From positions 5,456,001 through 5,520,000 of the forward strand of contig NZ_JAUSRB010000002.1 in NCBI RefSeq assembly GCF_030811595.1: 64,000 bases of DNA, written 5' to 3'. The DNA comes from Streptosporangium brasiliense. Lineage in GTDB: Bacteria; Actinomycetota; Actinomycetes; Streptosporangiales; Streptosporangiaceae. Positions 40,336 through 49,760 of this stretch are shown here, piece by piece. Below the pieces are notes generated by a model that saw nothing but the letters and a program-made list of their open reading frames with translations, did not search any database and was not told the DNA's origin. The position numbers and the translations under genes were made by a program. Position 1 is the first letter of the stretch, and each line of letters begins with the position of its first letter.

Positions 40336-43116
40336 TCAGCCCGATCTCGTCAGGTGAACGGTCGCGATCTCGAAGGGGCGCAGCGGCAGCCGCACCACGC
40401 CGCCGGCGACCTCCAACCGCCCGCCCGCCACGCCGAGCACGTCGGCGTGGCGGGCGGTGGCGAACGGGCCGCGGATGACGGCCTCGGTGGCCGAGGGGTG
40501 CTCGGCCACGAGACGGATCTCCAGCACGTCGCCGCGCTCGCGCAGCGCCGTGAGCACCACTCCCGCGCCCTCGACGGCGATGGGCGCGCCGGCGCTCCCG
40601 GCGGACGCGCCCGGGGAGGCGGCGGGGAGGCGGCCCGACCCCGGCACGGCCAGCAGCGCGTGCCGATACTCCTCCGCCAGGCGCGGCAGTCCCGCCTCGT
40701 GCCAGGCGCCCGCGTGGGGCAGTACGGCCAAGCGCGTCGTGACCGGCCCGGGGCACTGGGCGGCGGGGGTGGGGAGCTGGGGGCCGGCGGGCTCGTCGCG
40801 GTAGGCGTTGCGGTCCCTCGACAGCAGCCCCACCGAGCGGATCAGGGTGAGCGCCAGCTCGCCGCCGGTCAGCTCGTACTCGGTCACCTGGTCCAGCAGG
40901 ACCGCCAGGCCGCCGGCGGTGACGAAGCCCTCGGCGGGGAAGGTGGGCAGGGGGGTCTCGCCGCAGCCGCCCTCACCCGTCAGGCCGCGCCGCACCACCG
41001 CGAGCTGCCCCTCGGAGAAGGACTCCGCCGCCGGCCGGGGGAGCGGCGCGTGCCAGCGGACCCGGTGGTCGCGGCAGCGGTTGTCGAAGGAGATCTCCAG
41101 GCGCAGGTAGGGTTCGCCCGCCCGGAGCTCGGCCCGGGTGGTGACGGTGACGTTCTCGGTGGTCTCCGAGCGGGCCTGCAGCGTGCTGCCGGCCGGCCAG
41201 GCGTACTCGCGGCGGATCTCCAGCACCGACACCAGCGGTCCGGCGCAGACGCTCTCCACCTCGACCCTGACGGGGGTGTCGACGAGGGCGTCGGCGCGGG
41301 GCGGGGCGTGGTTGTAGGTGTCGCCGGCGTCGCCGCCGTCGACGACGCGGCCCACGCCGTGGGCCTCGGCGCCGGCCGACGACAGCGACAGGGTCCCGTC
41401 GGCGGCGACGGTGACGCGGAGCAGGCCGTTGTCGAGCGTGCCGTCGGCCGGGCGCTCCCAGCCGGGCGGGTCCGGCGCGGCGGCCCGCGCGGGTGCGGAG
41501 GTCAGCACGGTACGGCCCAGCGGCGCGACGGTGACGTGGGCGGCGACGGTGACGACGGGCTCGGCGAGGGTGCGCACCCGCCAGGGGCCCGGCCGGGCCG
41601 CGGCGCCGCGCAGCACCGCGGCCCGGAGGTCGGCGTAGTCGTAGCCGGGGGTGGCGTGGCGGCCGACGACGATGGTGAAGACGTTCCCGGAGGCGTCCGT
41701 GGAGCGGCCTGCCGGCCCGTCCGCGCCGGGGCCCACGGGTCCGTCCACGGAGCCGGCCGTGGGGCCCTCCGGGAGTCCTTCCGCGGAGGCGGACCAGGAG
41801 ACGATCTGCAGGCCGAACAGCTCGCGCTCGTGAACCCGGCCGAGGAGCCGGGTGAGGTCGTCCATGACGGTCTCGTCGAGGAGGGTGGGGGCCAGCTCCA
41901 GCCGCTGCGACGGCACCCGGCCGCCGTCCGGGGCCGACAGGGCGGCCCGGCTGTCGGGCAGGTCGGCCAGGACCAGGGCGGTGCGCGGGAAGGGCGAGGG
42001 GTTGACGACCACGAGGTCGTCGCGGCCGGCCCGGTCGGCGAGGGAGGCGCTGACCATGTCGACGACGGCCTGGCCGATCTGCTCGGCCTCGGCGATGCGG
42101 GCGGCGACCTGCTGGGCGGTCTCGTCGGCGCCGCAGCCGGTGATGGAGTCGTGGCCGCTGCAGGCGATGAGGCGGCGCCAGGCCATGTCGAGCAGTTTCG
42201 AGGCGGCCGTGCTGCCGGGCAGCCAGAGCGCCGCCAGGGGTTCGGCGTAGCGGGTGACGACGCGCTCGGCGCGGGCCATGGCCTGTTTGGCGGGCATTCG
42301 GGCCGAGAGGACGCCGGGCAGGATGTTGGCCCGGGCGTGGGAGCGCAGCTCGCCGTGGACGGCCGGCAGGCCCGTGACGGCGGGGTCCTGGGCGGTGACG
42401 TAGTCGTGGAGGGTGGCGACGCGCAGCCCGGCGGCGGTGATGTCGGCGGCCGGGGCGCTGTGGTCGGCGCCGTACATGGCCAGCAGGGGGCCGGTGGGGC
42501 GCCAGGGGCGCATGGTCTCGGTGAAGGCGGCGAGGCGGTCGGCGAGCGCCTCCGGAGGGCCGCTGAACAGGGCGACGGCGTTGCCGTACCCGCCGGGGAG
42601 ATACTGGGTGCGGATCGCGGTGCCGTCGGCGCCGACCCAGGCGAAGGCGTCGCGGTCGACGGAGGCGGGCACGCCGCGCCACAGGCAGGCGTGCCCGAGG
42701 CCGGCCTGGCGCAGGATCTGCGGCATCTGGGCGCAGTGCCCGAACTGGTCGGGCAGATACCCGACCCGCATGACGCCGCCGAGCTCGGCGGCGCCGCGCA
42801 TGCCGTACTCGAGGTTGCGGATCAGCGTCTCCCCGGCGCAGAGGAACTCGTCGGCGAGGATGAGCCACGGTCCGGCGGCGAAGCGGCCCTGCGCGATGAG
42901 CCCCCTCACCTCGGGGAGCCGTTCGGGGCGGATCTCCAGATAGTCCTCCAGGGCGGCGAGCTGGCCGTCCATGGTGAACCGGTAGTCGGGGTCGGCGGCC
43001 ATGGTGTCGAGGACCTCGTCGAGCATGCGGACCAGGCCGAGCCGGAACCGCTGGAACGGCAGGTACCACTCGCGGTCCCAGTGGGTGTGCGGGACGACCA
43101 CGATGTCAGGCGTCAT
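40336..43116 (-). CDS. Glycoside hydrolase family 38 alpha-mannosidase
   Basis: Retaining alpha-mannosidase of 926 residues, zinc-dependent. HTHWDREW (10-17) supplies zinc ligands, and the nucleophile is Asp123 in GYLPDQFGHCAQMPQIL. ACSGHDSITGCGADET around the middle is another family block. The C-terminal beta domains are full length and there is no signal peptide, so the enzyme acts in the cytoplasm on imported sugars. It is the last gene of a seven-gene operon; its start overlaps the oxidoreductase gene by 11 nt. Confidence 0.95.
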   Translation of the reverse strand: MTPDIVVVPHTHWDREWYLPFQRFRLGLVRMLDEVLDTMAADPDYRFTMDGQLAALEDYLEIRPERLPEVRGLIAQGRFAAGPWLILADEFLCAGETLIRNLEYGMRGAAELGGVMRVGYLPDQFGHCAQMPQILRQAGLGHACLWRGVPASVDRDAFAWVGADGTAIRTQYLPGGYGNAVALFSGPPEALADRLAAFTETMRPWRPTGPLLAMYGADHSAPAADITAAGLRVATLHDYVTAQDPAVTGLPAVHGELRSHARANILPGVLSARMPAKQAMARAERVVTRYAEPLAALWLPGSTAASKLLDMAWRRLIACSGHDSITGCGADETAQQVAARIAEAEQIGQAVVDMVSASLADRAGRDDLVVVNPSPFPRTALVLADLPDSRAALSAPDGGRVPSQRLELAPTLLDETVMDDLTRLLGRVHERELFGLQIVSWSASAEGLPEGPTAGSVDGPVGPGADGPAGRSTDASGNVFTIVVGRHATPGYDYADLRAAVLRGAAARPGPWRVRTLAEPVVTVAAHVTVAPLGRTVLTSAPARAAAPDPPGWERPADGTLDNGLLRVTVAADGTLSLSSAGAEAHGVGRVVDGGDAGDTYNHAPPRADALVDTPVRVEVESVCAGPLVSVLEIRREYAWPAGSTLQARSETTENVTVTTRAELRAGEPYLRLEISFDNRCRDHRVRWHAPLPRPAAESFSEGQLAVVRRGLTGEGGCGETPLPTFPAEGFVTAGGLAVLLDQVTEYELTGGELALTLIRSVGLLSRDRNAYRDEPAGPQLPTPAAQCPGPVTTRLAVLPHAGAWHEAGLPRLAEEYRHALLAVPGSGRLPAASPGASAGSAGAPIAVEGAGVVLTALRERGDVLEIRLVAEHPSATEAVIRGPFATARHADVLGVAGGRLEVAGGVVRLPLRPFEIATVHLTRSG

Positions 43117-44167
43117 GCGCCTCGCCTCCGATCGCCGGTCCGGCGACCGACCTGATGATTCTCTGGGCTGTCACGATGTCGGCCAGGCCGCCGGCGAGCC
43201 CGGTGAGTGGGGCGGTGCCCTCGGTGGCGAGGGCGTGGAAGGCCTCGAGCTGGCGTTCGAACGCCTCGGACACGTCGCGGTGGACGGTCCTGACCTCCGT
43301 CGTCCCGTCCAGGGAGCTGGCGGTCAGGACCGTGGGGGCGTTCATCAGATAGGGGGAGGGGAAGACCAGCTCCAGCGTGCCCTCCTCGTGGTGGACGCTG
43401 ACGGTCTCCCGGTAGGCGGGGTGGCCGGGCAGGTAGTGCCAGCGCAGGCTGTAGCGGCCCTGCCGCAGGGCTCCGCCGACCTCGATGGAGGGCCCCTCCC
43501 ACACGGCGGTGTGCTCGACGGTGGCGGGCGGGCCGCTGAAGGTGCGCATGAGCGCGAGGTCGTGGCAGAGGCTGCCGAGCACGACCCCCGAATACAGCGA
43601 CCTGATCGGTGCGGGCGCGGCCCCGAGGGCGGTGTCCAGGGCCTCCTCGTCGGCCCTGATCCACGGTCCGAGGGCCGTCGGGGACGGCCGCGAGGGCCGG
43701 ACGCGGGCGAAGGCGAGCTGGGCCTCGCCGGTGGGGTGCAGCACGGTGACGTCCAGGTGCCGGACGGTGCGCCCCTCCAGGAGCGCCACCGCCCGCCGCA
43801 CGGCCGGGTCGTACTGTTTCATGTAGCCCACCATCAGCCGCGTCTCGTTCTTCAGCGCGCGCGCCTCGGCCTGGCTGTAGGCCAGGGGCTTCTCGCACAG
43901 TACGGCGAGGCCGCGCTCCAGGGCGGCGGCGACGAGGGCCCCGTGGGTCCCGGCGGTGAGCACGACGAGCGCGTCGAAGCCGCCCCGGTCGAGCATCGCC
44001 ATGGGGTCGGCGCACCAGCGCGCCCCGAGCCGCCGCCCGACGGACTCCGCCTGCGCGGGGTCGAGGTCGCACACGTCGGTCACCTCGAACAACTCCCGGC
44101 GCCTGGCCAGCAGCGGCAGGTATATGACCTGCGCGGCGACGCCGAGCCCGGCGACCGCGATCCTCAC
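43106..44167 (-). CDS. Gfo/Idh/MocA-family sugar oxidoreductase
   Basis: NAD(P)-dependent oxidoreductase of 353 residues. The N-terminal Rossmann fold has IAVAGLGVAAQVIYLPLLA, then VLTAGTHGALVAAALERG and the catalytic-region VLCEKPLAYSQAEA (EKP motif). The C-terminal half forms the substrate domain. GTG 44167 overlaps the upstream stop (GTGA). In this operon it may oxidise a mannose-derived or similar sugar released by the GH38 enzyme (inference). Confidence 0.92.
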   Translation of the reverse strand: MRIAVAGLGVAAQVIYLPLLARRRELFEVTDVCDLDPAQAESVGRRLGARWCADPMAMLDRGGFDALVVLTAGTHGALVAAALERGLAVLCEKPLAYSQAEARALKNETRLMVGYMKQYDPAVRRAVALLEGRTVRHLDVTVLHPTGEAQLAFARVRPSRPSPTALGPWIRADEEALDTALGAAPAPIRSLYSGVVLGSLCHDLALMRTFSGPPATVEHTAVWEGPSIEVGGALRQGRYSLRWHYLPGHPAYRETVSVHHEEGTLELVFPSPYLMNAPTVLTASSLDGTTEVRTVHRDVSEAFERQLEAFHALATEGTAPLTGLAGGLADIVTAQRIIRSVAGPAIGGEAHDA

Positions 44168-45369
44168 GTGCACAGTGCCATCACCTCGTTGCGGAAGGTC
44201 TCCAGCCGGTGGGGGCCGGGCCGGGCCGGGACGGTGACCCGGTCGCCGACGACGGCCCGCCGCATGTCCGGCCCCCACAGCACCAGCCCGTCGCCGCCGA
44301 CGACCAGGAAGTCGTCGCCGTGGCGGAGCAGCAGCGGCCCGTCGGGGGTGGCGGACACGGCGGTGGCGCCGGCGCGCAGCCCCTCCAGGGGGTCGCCGCC
44401 GAGCACCCAGGTGGTGGGGTCGCCGGGCGGATGGCCCTCCTCGGGCCGGTGGTAGTCGCTGCCGCCGACCATCGCCGCCCCCGCCGACCAGATCTGGGTC
44501 CAGGCCAGCGGCGCGCCCCAGGTCCGGTCCCACCAGCTCCAGTGCCACACCTCGACGGCGGGCGGCCGCGCGGTCATGGGGTGGCGCCAGGCGCAGTCGC
44601 CGGCGACGGGGTGGTTGATCGACAGCACCCCGCCCCTGTCGCGCACCTCCCGGGCCCACCGGTCCGGGCTCTGGCGGAAGTCGATCCAGCCGATGTCGCC
44701 GAAGGCGTTGGCGTGGCCGAGATCGGTGGTGACCTCCTGGCCGGGGACGAGGGTGATGGAGGCGAAGGTGGCGGCGGCGGGCAGCTCGGCGTGGTGGCTG
44801 ACGGTGTTGTGGTCGGTGACCGCGAGGAAGTCCAGGCCCCGGTCGGCGGCCAGGCAGGCCAGCTCGGAGACGCTGAGCGAGCCGTCGGAGTGGACGGTGT
44901 GGGCGTGCAGGTCCCCGGCCAGCCAGCGCAGCCCGCCGAGCGAGGGCAGGCCGCGCCGGGTCGCGGCCGGCTCGCGGGGCGGGGGAGGGGGCCGCAGGCC
45001 GGGCCGGGCGGGCGGGGTGAGGGGCGGGGACAGATGCGGGATGACCCTCAGCTCGTACGGCAGGCCGCCCGGCGGGACGCGGTGGAGGCCGAGGAGGACC
45101 CGCCAGAGGCCGGGCTCGGGCTCGCCGGACAGGTAGCCGGGAGTGGCCCAGGCGGGGGTGATCGTGTATTCGGAGCGGGCGCCGCCGGACCAGCCGCGGA
45201 AGCCCAGCGGCCCGTGGCAGCCGAGGTCCAGCACACCCGCCGAGCGGTCGTAGGACAGCCGGACGGTGAAGCCCCGGGCGTCGGCGGGCAGCTCGAACGG
45301 GACGTCGTGGACGGGGGCGGCCAGCCGGTCCTCCAACGTCCACCGGCCGGTTACGCGCAGCGCCCTCAT
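44164..45369 (-). CDS. CehA/McbA-family PHP-domain metallohydrolase
   Basis: Protein of 401 residues. Residues 1-150 form an N-terminal beta-rich domain; the PHP core begins with GDLHAHTVHSDGSLS (metal ligands), then FLAVTDHNTVSHH, VPGQEVTTD, INHPVAGD and VGGSDYHRPEEG. Such enzymes hydrolyse phosphoesters or related bonds with several metal ions. There is no signal peptide. It is unusual in a mannosidase operon and suggests the imported compound carries a phosphoester (inference). Overlaps the ATPase gene by ATGA. Confidence 0.88.
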   Translation of the reverse strand: MRALRVTGRWTLEDRLAAPVHDVPFELPADARGFTVRLSYDRSAGVLDLGCHGPLGFRGWSGGARSEYTITPAWATPGYLSGEPEPGLWRVLLGLHRVPPGGLPYELRVIPHLSPPLTPPARPGLRPPPPPREPAATRRGLPSLGGLRWLAGDLHAHTVHSDGSLSVSELACLAADRGLDFLAVTDHNTVSHHAELPAAATFASITLVPGQEVTTDLGHANAFGDIGWIDFRQSPDRWAREVRDRGGVLSINHPVAGDCAWRHPMTARPPAVEVWHWSWWDRTWGAPLAWTQIWSAGAAMVGGSDYHRPEEGHPPGDPTTWVLGGDPLEGLRAGATAVSATPDGPLLLRHGDDFLVVGGDGLVLWGPDMRRAVVGDRVTVPARPGPHRLETFRNEVMALCT

Positions 45370-46421
45370 GCCTGTCCGGCCAGTCGGTCGTCGCGGTAGA
45401 CCAGGGCGCGCCCGCGCCGGGGGACCGCCCAGGCGGCCGCGCCGACGGCGGGCTCGTGACCTTCGGGGACGACGGCCTGGACGAGGTGGCCGGCGCCCTC
45501 CAGGGTGACGAGGGTCGCGGTGCCGAGGTTCTCCAGCACGGCGACCTCCCCGGCGAACCCGTCGTCCCTCCTGGTGGCCGACAGGTCGGTGTACTCCGGG
45601 CGCACGCCGTACACGACCCGCTCGCCGTCGGGCAGCCCCTCGGGCGCGGGCAGCACCGCCCCCGCCACGTGGAGCGCGCCGCCGCCGGCCTCGCCGGGCA
45701 GCAGGTTCATCGGGGTGGCGCCGATGAAGGAGGCGACGAAGGTGGTGGCGGGCCGGTGGAAGATCTCGGCCGGGGTGCCGACCTGGGCGATCCGCCCGGC
45801 GTCCATCACCGCGATCCGGTGGGCCAGGGCGAGGGCCTCGCTCTGGTCGTGGGTGACGAACACGGTGGTGACGCCGAGCTCGTCCTGCAGGCGCTTGAGG
45901 AAGGTGCGGGCCTCCAGGCGGAGCCGGGCGTCGAGGTTGGACAGGGGCTCGTCGAACAGGAAGGCCCGGGGACGGCAGGCGATGGCCCGGGCGAGCGCGA
46001 CCCGCTGCTGCTGTCCGCCCGACAGCTGCCCGGGACGCCTGCCGAGCAGCTCGGTCAGGCTGAGCCTGGCGGCGACCTCGGCGGCCCTGGCCTCCCGCCG
46101 GGCGCGGGGCGTCTTCTTGATCCGCAGAGGGTAGGCGATGTTGGCGGTGACGTCCATGTGGGGGAAGAGGGCGTAGTCCTGGAAGACCATGGCGACGTCG
46201 CGGCGGCCGGGCGGCAGCGCCGTCACGTCGCTCCCGCCGATGGCGATCCTTCCGGAGGTGGGGGTCTCCAGGCCGGCGATGCTCCGCAGCAGCGTGGTCT
46301 TGCCGCAGCCCGACGGGCCCAGCAGCGCGAAGAACTCCCCCTCCCCGACGTCGAGGTCGAGGGAGTCGAGCGCCCGCGCTCCCCCGGGGAACACCTTGGT
46401 CAGACCCTGCACGGAGATCAC
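45366..46421 (-). CDS. Sugar ABC transporter ATPase (MalK/UgpC type)
   Basis: ATPase of 351 residues from GTG 46421. Walker A GPSGCGKT, Q-loop FQDYALFPHMDV, signature LSGGQQQRVALARAIA, Walker B AFLFDEPLSNLDARLR and H-loop VTHDQSEALA are complete. A C-terminal TOBE regulatory domain follows (about 240-350). It energises the two permeases encoded directly upstream; start and stop overlap neighbours by GTGA and ATGA. Confidence 0.95.
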   Translation of the reverse strand: MISVQGLTKVFPGGARALDSLDLDVGEGEFFALLGPSGCGKTTLLRSIAGLETPTSGRIAIGGSDVTALPPGRRDVAMVFQDYALFPHMDVTANIAYPLRIKKTPRARREARAAEVAARLSLTELLGRRPGQLSGGQQQRVALARAIACRPRAFLFDEPLSNLDARLRLEARTFLKRLQDELGVTTVFVTHDQSEALALAHRIAVMDAGRIAQVGTPAEIFHRPATTFVASFIGATPMNLLPGEAGGGALHVAGAVLPAPEGLPDGERVVYGVRPEYTDLSATRRDDGFAGEVAVLENLGTATLVTLEGAGHLVQAVVPEGHEPAVGAAAWAVPRRGRALVYRDDRLAGQA

Positions 46422-47242
46422 CGCTTGATCCCTCCATGGAAGCGGAAGCCGTACCTGCTGCTGACGAACAGATACATCAGTACCACCGGCAGCGAGTAGA
46501 GCAGCGAGAACGTCGAGATGAGGGCGAGGTCGGGCTGGCCGCCCTCGGTGTAGAGGGTGTAGAGGACGACCGCGCTGGGGGACTTGCCGGGGTCGCGCAG
46601 CAGGATGTACTGCATCAGGAAGCCGCCCCACACGCTGGCCACCGCCCACACCGCGACCGTGGCCAGGCCGGGCCGCACGAGGGGGACCACGATGTGCCGC
46701 AGGATCTGCAGCGGGGAGGCGCCGAAGACCCGCGCGGACTCCTCGTAGGAGGTGGGGGTGGCGTCCATGAAGTCCTTGAGGATGAAGATCGCCGCCGGGA
46801 GCAGACCGCCGGAGACGACGAGGACGACCCCGAGGTGGGTGTCGACGAGGCCGAGCCGGGTGGCCAGCTCGAAGATCGGCACCATCGCGGCGGTGCCCGT
46901 GACGACCGACGAGAGCAGCAACAGTACGTACAGCAGGGCGTCGCGGCCGGGCACCCGGACCCGGGACAGGGCGTAGGCGGCCAGCGCGGCCAGGACGACC
47001 ACGGTGACCGCCGCGCCGCCCGCCTGGATCACGGAGTTGCCGATGGAGCCGAGCGCGTAGGGGTTGTCGAGGATGGCGCGGAAGTTGTCCAGCGTGAACT
47101 CCGGCGGCGACACCGTGACGGAGGGGTGCGCGTCGAAGGGCGCCGAGGCCAGCCAGAGCATCGGCAGCGCGAAGAAGGCGGCGACGACCGCGAGGAAGGC
47201 GGCCGAGGCGAGCCGGCCCAGCACGTGCCCGACGAGGTTCAC
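46418..47242 (-). CDS. Sugar ABC transporter permease (MalG type)
   Basis: Inner-membrane permease of 274 residues with six helices. The EAA loop is YEESARVFGASPLQILRHIV. The C-terminus YGFRFHGGIKR is typical of CUT1 MalG-like subunits (FVSGLTAGAVKG type). GTG 47242 overlaps the MalF-type stop (GTGA). It pairs with the upstream permease. Confidence 0.94.
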   Translation of the reverse strand: MNLVGHVLGRLASAAFLAVVAAFFALPMLWLASAPFDAHPSVTVSPPEFTLDNFRAILDNPYALGSIGNSVIQAGGAAVTVVVLAALAAYALSRVRVPGRDALLYVLLLLSSVVTGTAAMVPIFELATRLGLVDTHLGVVLVVSGGLLPAAIFILKDFMDATPTSYEESARVFGASPLQILRHIVVPLVRPGLATVAVWAVASVWGGFLMQYILLRDPGKSPSAVVLYTLYTEGGQPDLALISTFSLLYSLPVVLMYLFVSSRYGFRFHGGIKR

Positions 47243-48123
47243 CCGGAGACCTCCCGCCGGTCGCGCAGCAGGCGCAGGTAGGCCAGGGCGAAGACGAGGT
47301 TGATCAGGAGGATGAGGAAGGAGACGGCGGCGCCGAAGCCGAGTTGCCCGCCGCGCAGGGCGGTGCTGTAGACGTAGAACGGCAGGATCTCCGACCGGCC
47401 CTCGGGCCCGCCCGCGGTGATGAGGAACGGGGTGAAGTCGTTGAAGGTCCACAGGCTGGTCAGCAGCACGTTGGTGAGCACGTGTCCCTTGATCCGGGGC
47501 AGGACCACGTCGCGCAGCTGCTGGAAGGTCGACGCCCCGGCCAGGCGGGCGGTCTCCAGGTGGGACGGGGGCACGTTCTCCAGCGCCGCCGCGTAGAGCA
47601 TCATCGAGAAGGCGGTGCCCCGCCAGGTGTTGAACACGATGATCGACAGCATCGGGTGGTCGAGCAGCCAGGCCGCGCCGGGGGTGCCGAGCAGGGCGTT
47701 GAGCGTGCCGCCGTCCCGGTCCAGCAGGGCGATCCACAGGAACGCCACCACCGATCCCGGCAGGATCCACGACAGCAGCACCAGCCCCTCGACGAGCCGC
47801 CGCACGGGCCCGCGCCGGTCGCGCATGATCCACGCGAGGGCGAACCCCAGCCCCGCCTGCCCGATGATCGCCGACCCCAGCACGTACTGCACGGTCAGCT
47901 GGAGCGAGTTCCGGAACCGCCCGTCGCCGAGGGCCGTGACGTAGTTGTCGGCCCCCACCAGCCGGGGCTCCGCCGCCGCCAGGCCGGTCAGCCGGTAGTC
48001 CGTGAGCCCGAGATAGATCGTCCAGACAGCCGGGAACATCAGGAAAACCCCGATGAGCACGAGCGCGGGCAGCACGAACCCGACCGCCCGCGCCCGGCCC
48101 AGCCCCGCCGCGTCGGTGCTCAC
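47239..48123 (-). CDS. Sugar ABC transporter permease (MalF type)
   Basis: Inner-membrane permease of 294 residues from GTG 48123 with six helices. The EAA loop reads LETARLAGASTFQQLRDVVLP and the N-terminus has LPALVLIGVFLMFPAVWTIY, as in CUT1 permeases. It lies 69 nt downstream of the binding-protein gene and overlaps the next permease gene by GTGA. Confidence 0.94.
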   Translation of the reverse strand: MSTDAAGLGRARAVGFVLPALVLIGVFLMFPAVWTIYLGLTDYRLTGLAAAEPRLVGADNYVTALGDGRFRNSLQLTVQYVLGSAIIGQAGLGFALAWIMRDRRGPVRRLVEGLVLLSWILPGSVVAFLWIALLDRDGGTLNALLGTPGAAWLLDHPMLSIIVFNTWRGTAFSMMLYAAALENVPPSHLETARLAGASTFQQLRDVVLPRIKGHVLTNVLLTSLWTFNDFTPFLITAGGPEGRSEILPFYVYSTALRGGQLGFGAAVSFLILLINLVFALAYLRLLRDRREVSG

Positions 48124-48192
48124 GGCGTGCTCACGGAGTGCCCACGCGGGCTCCCTCGCTCCTCGGTCCGGTCGGCCGGTACGGCCTTGGGG

Positions 48193-49575
48193 TCAGTCGG
48201 CGAGGTTGCCGGAGCCACCGACCAGTCCTTCCACTTTGGCCCGGTAGGCGGTGGCGGCCTGCTCGGCGGTCCGGCCGGCGACGACGTCCGCCGTCGCCTC
48301 CTGCAGGGCGGCCGACACCTGGGGGTAGACGGCCAGGCCGGGGCGGTAGGCGGTGATCGGCAGGACCTCCTCGGAGATGAACTTCAGCATCGGGTCGGCG
48401 GCGAGGACGTCGGCGTTGACGTCGGAGCGGGAGGTGACGCGGGCGGCCCCGGCGAGCTCGGCCTTGACCGCCTCGGCCGAGTGCATGAACGACAGCAGCT
48501 CCCACGCCTGCCGGGGGTTCCTGGAGAAGGGGTTCAGCACCCGTACGGCTCCGCCGGACATGCTGACGAAGTCCTGGCCGCGGATCCCGGCGCCGGGCCG
48601 TATGGCGGGGATCTTGGCGTAGCCCACCACCCGGTCGCGGTCGGCCATCGGGGCCACGCCCACCTTGGGGTCGATCACCGCCCGCCAGAAGTAGTCACCC
48701 TCGGCGAGGATGCCGATCCTGCCGTCGGCGAACTCGGCGAAGGACTTGTCGCGGCCCTTGGCCTCCTGCTGGAGCTTCGGGTCGCCCAGCCCGCCCGCGT
48801 AGATCTGCCGGTAGAACCCCAGCACGTCCTTGACCGCCTGGGAGGAGCCGGCCCACTTGCCGCCGGCGTAGATCTCCGCGCCGGCGCCGGCCAGCAGGGG
48901 CAGCGCGCCCTGCATCGCGGTCGCCTCGCCCATCGCGGTGCCCGCGTTGAGCTGGATCGGCGTCACGCCGGGGATCTTCTTCAGCGCGGCCCCCGCGTCG
49001 AGGATCTCCTGCCAGCTGCCCGGCTGCCACCGCTCCGGCAGGCCGGCCTTCCGGAACAGCTCCCTGTTGTAGTAGAGGACCCGCCCGTCGGTCCCCTGCG
49101 GCAGCCCGTACTTCTTGCCGTCGAAGATGCCCAGCCCCTGCACGGCCTGGGGGATCTGCCTCCACCCCTCCCACGTCTCCACGGCCGCCCCGCCCACCTC
49201 GGCGAGCGGCTTGACGTATCCGGCCTGGGCGAACTCGCCCACCCAGATCCCGTCGAGGTCGATCACGTCGGCGCCGGTCCTCGACTTCAGATCCAGCGCG
49301 ACCTTCGTCTTGTACTGCTCGTCGTCCACGCCGTTCGGCTGGAACAGGACGCGGACCTCGTGTCCGGCGGCCTTCTGCGCGGCCTCGAACCGGGGGATGA
49401 CCCACTGCTTGATCCAGTCGGCGCCGGCCGCGTTCTTGCCGCCGGAGATGGAGTTGGCGGTGATGGTCAGGGTGGTGCCGCCTTCCCCGGCGGGGGCGCC
49501 GGAGCCGCAGGCGGGCAGCGTGAGGACGGCGGCGGTAAGTGTCGCAATCAGGACCGGTCGGCGGAAGAGTCTCAC
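48193..49575 (-). CDS. Sugar-binding lipoprotein of an ABC importer (CUT1)
   Basis: Extracellular solute-binding protein of 460 residues. The N-terminus has a lipoprotein signal (RRPVLIATLTAAVLTLPAC) with the lipobox LPAC, then a family 1 binding fold (FDGKKYGLPQGTDGRVLYYN). GTG 49575 with GAAGAGG upstream gives the best signal peptide; ATG 49602 would add nine residues. It is the first gene of the mannoside operon and diverges from prcB with 185 bp between starts. The true ligand is unknown; GH38 suggests a mannose-containing glycoside. Confidence 0.93.
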   Translation of the reverse strand: MRLFRRPVLIATLTAAVLTLPACGSGAPAGEGGTTLTITANSISGGKNAAGADWIKQWVIPRFEAAQKAAGHEVRVLFQPNGVDDEQYKTKVALDLKSRTGADVIDLDGIWVGEFAQAGYVKPLAEVGGAAVETWEGWRQIPQAVQGLGIFDGKKYGLPQGTDGRVLYYNRELFRKAGLPERWQPGSWQEILDAGAALKKIPGVTPIQLNAGTAMGEATAMQGALPLLAGAGAEIYAGGKWAGSSQAVKDVLGFYRQIYAGGLGDPKLQQEAKGRDKSFAEFADGRIGILAEGDYFWRAVIDPKVGVAPMADRDRVVGYAKIPAIRPGAGIRGQDFVSMSGGAVRVLNPFSRNPRQAWELLSFMHSAEAVKAELAGAARVTSRSDVNADVLAADPMLKFISEEVLPITAYRPGLAVYPQVSAALQEATADVVAGRTAEQAATAYRAKVEGLVGGSGNLAD

Positions 49576-49760
49576 GGTGACCTCTTCTTGAGGGTTAGGC
49601 ATGTCACGACAACTCGACAATTACACGGGCTTACCCGGGCGTAAAGATTCAAAGATCCGATCGGAGGTGGTTCGCGCTGAGCTGATCCAGGGAAGTGCAA
49701 GCAGCACGGCAAGATGAGTAAGGTCGGGCCTTAAAGGACCGCACCTTTGGAGGGAGTCGC

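Noticed and set aside
40354-43155. A ~930-codon plus-strand open frame opposite the mannosidase gene.
   Set aside because: The complementary strand encodes a complete GH38 enzyme with catalytic motifs; the plus frame has none.
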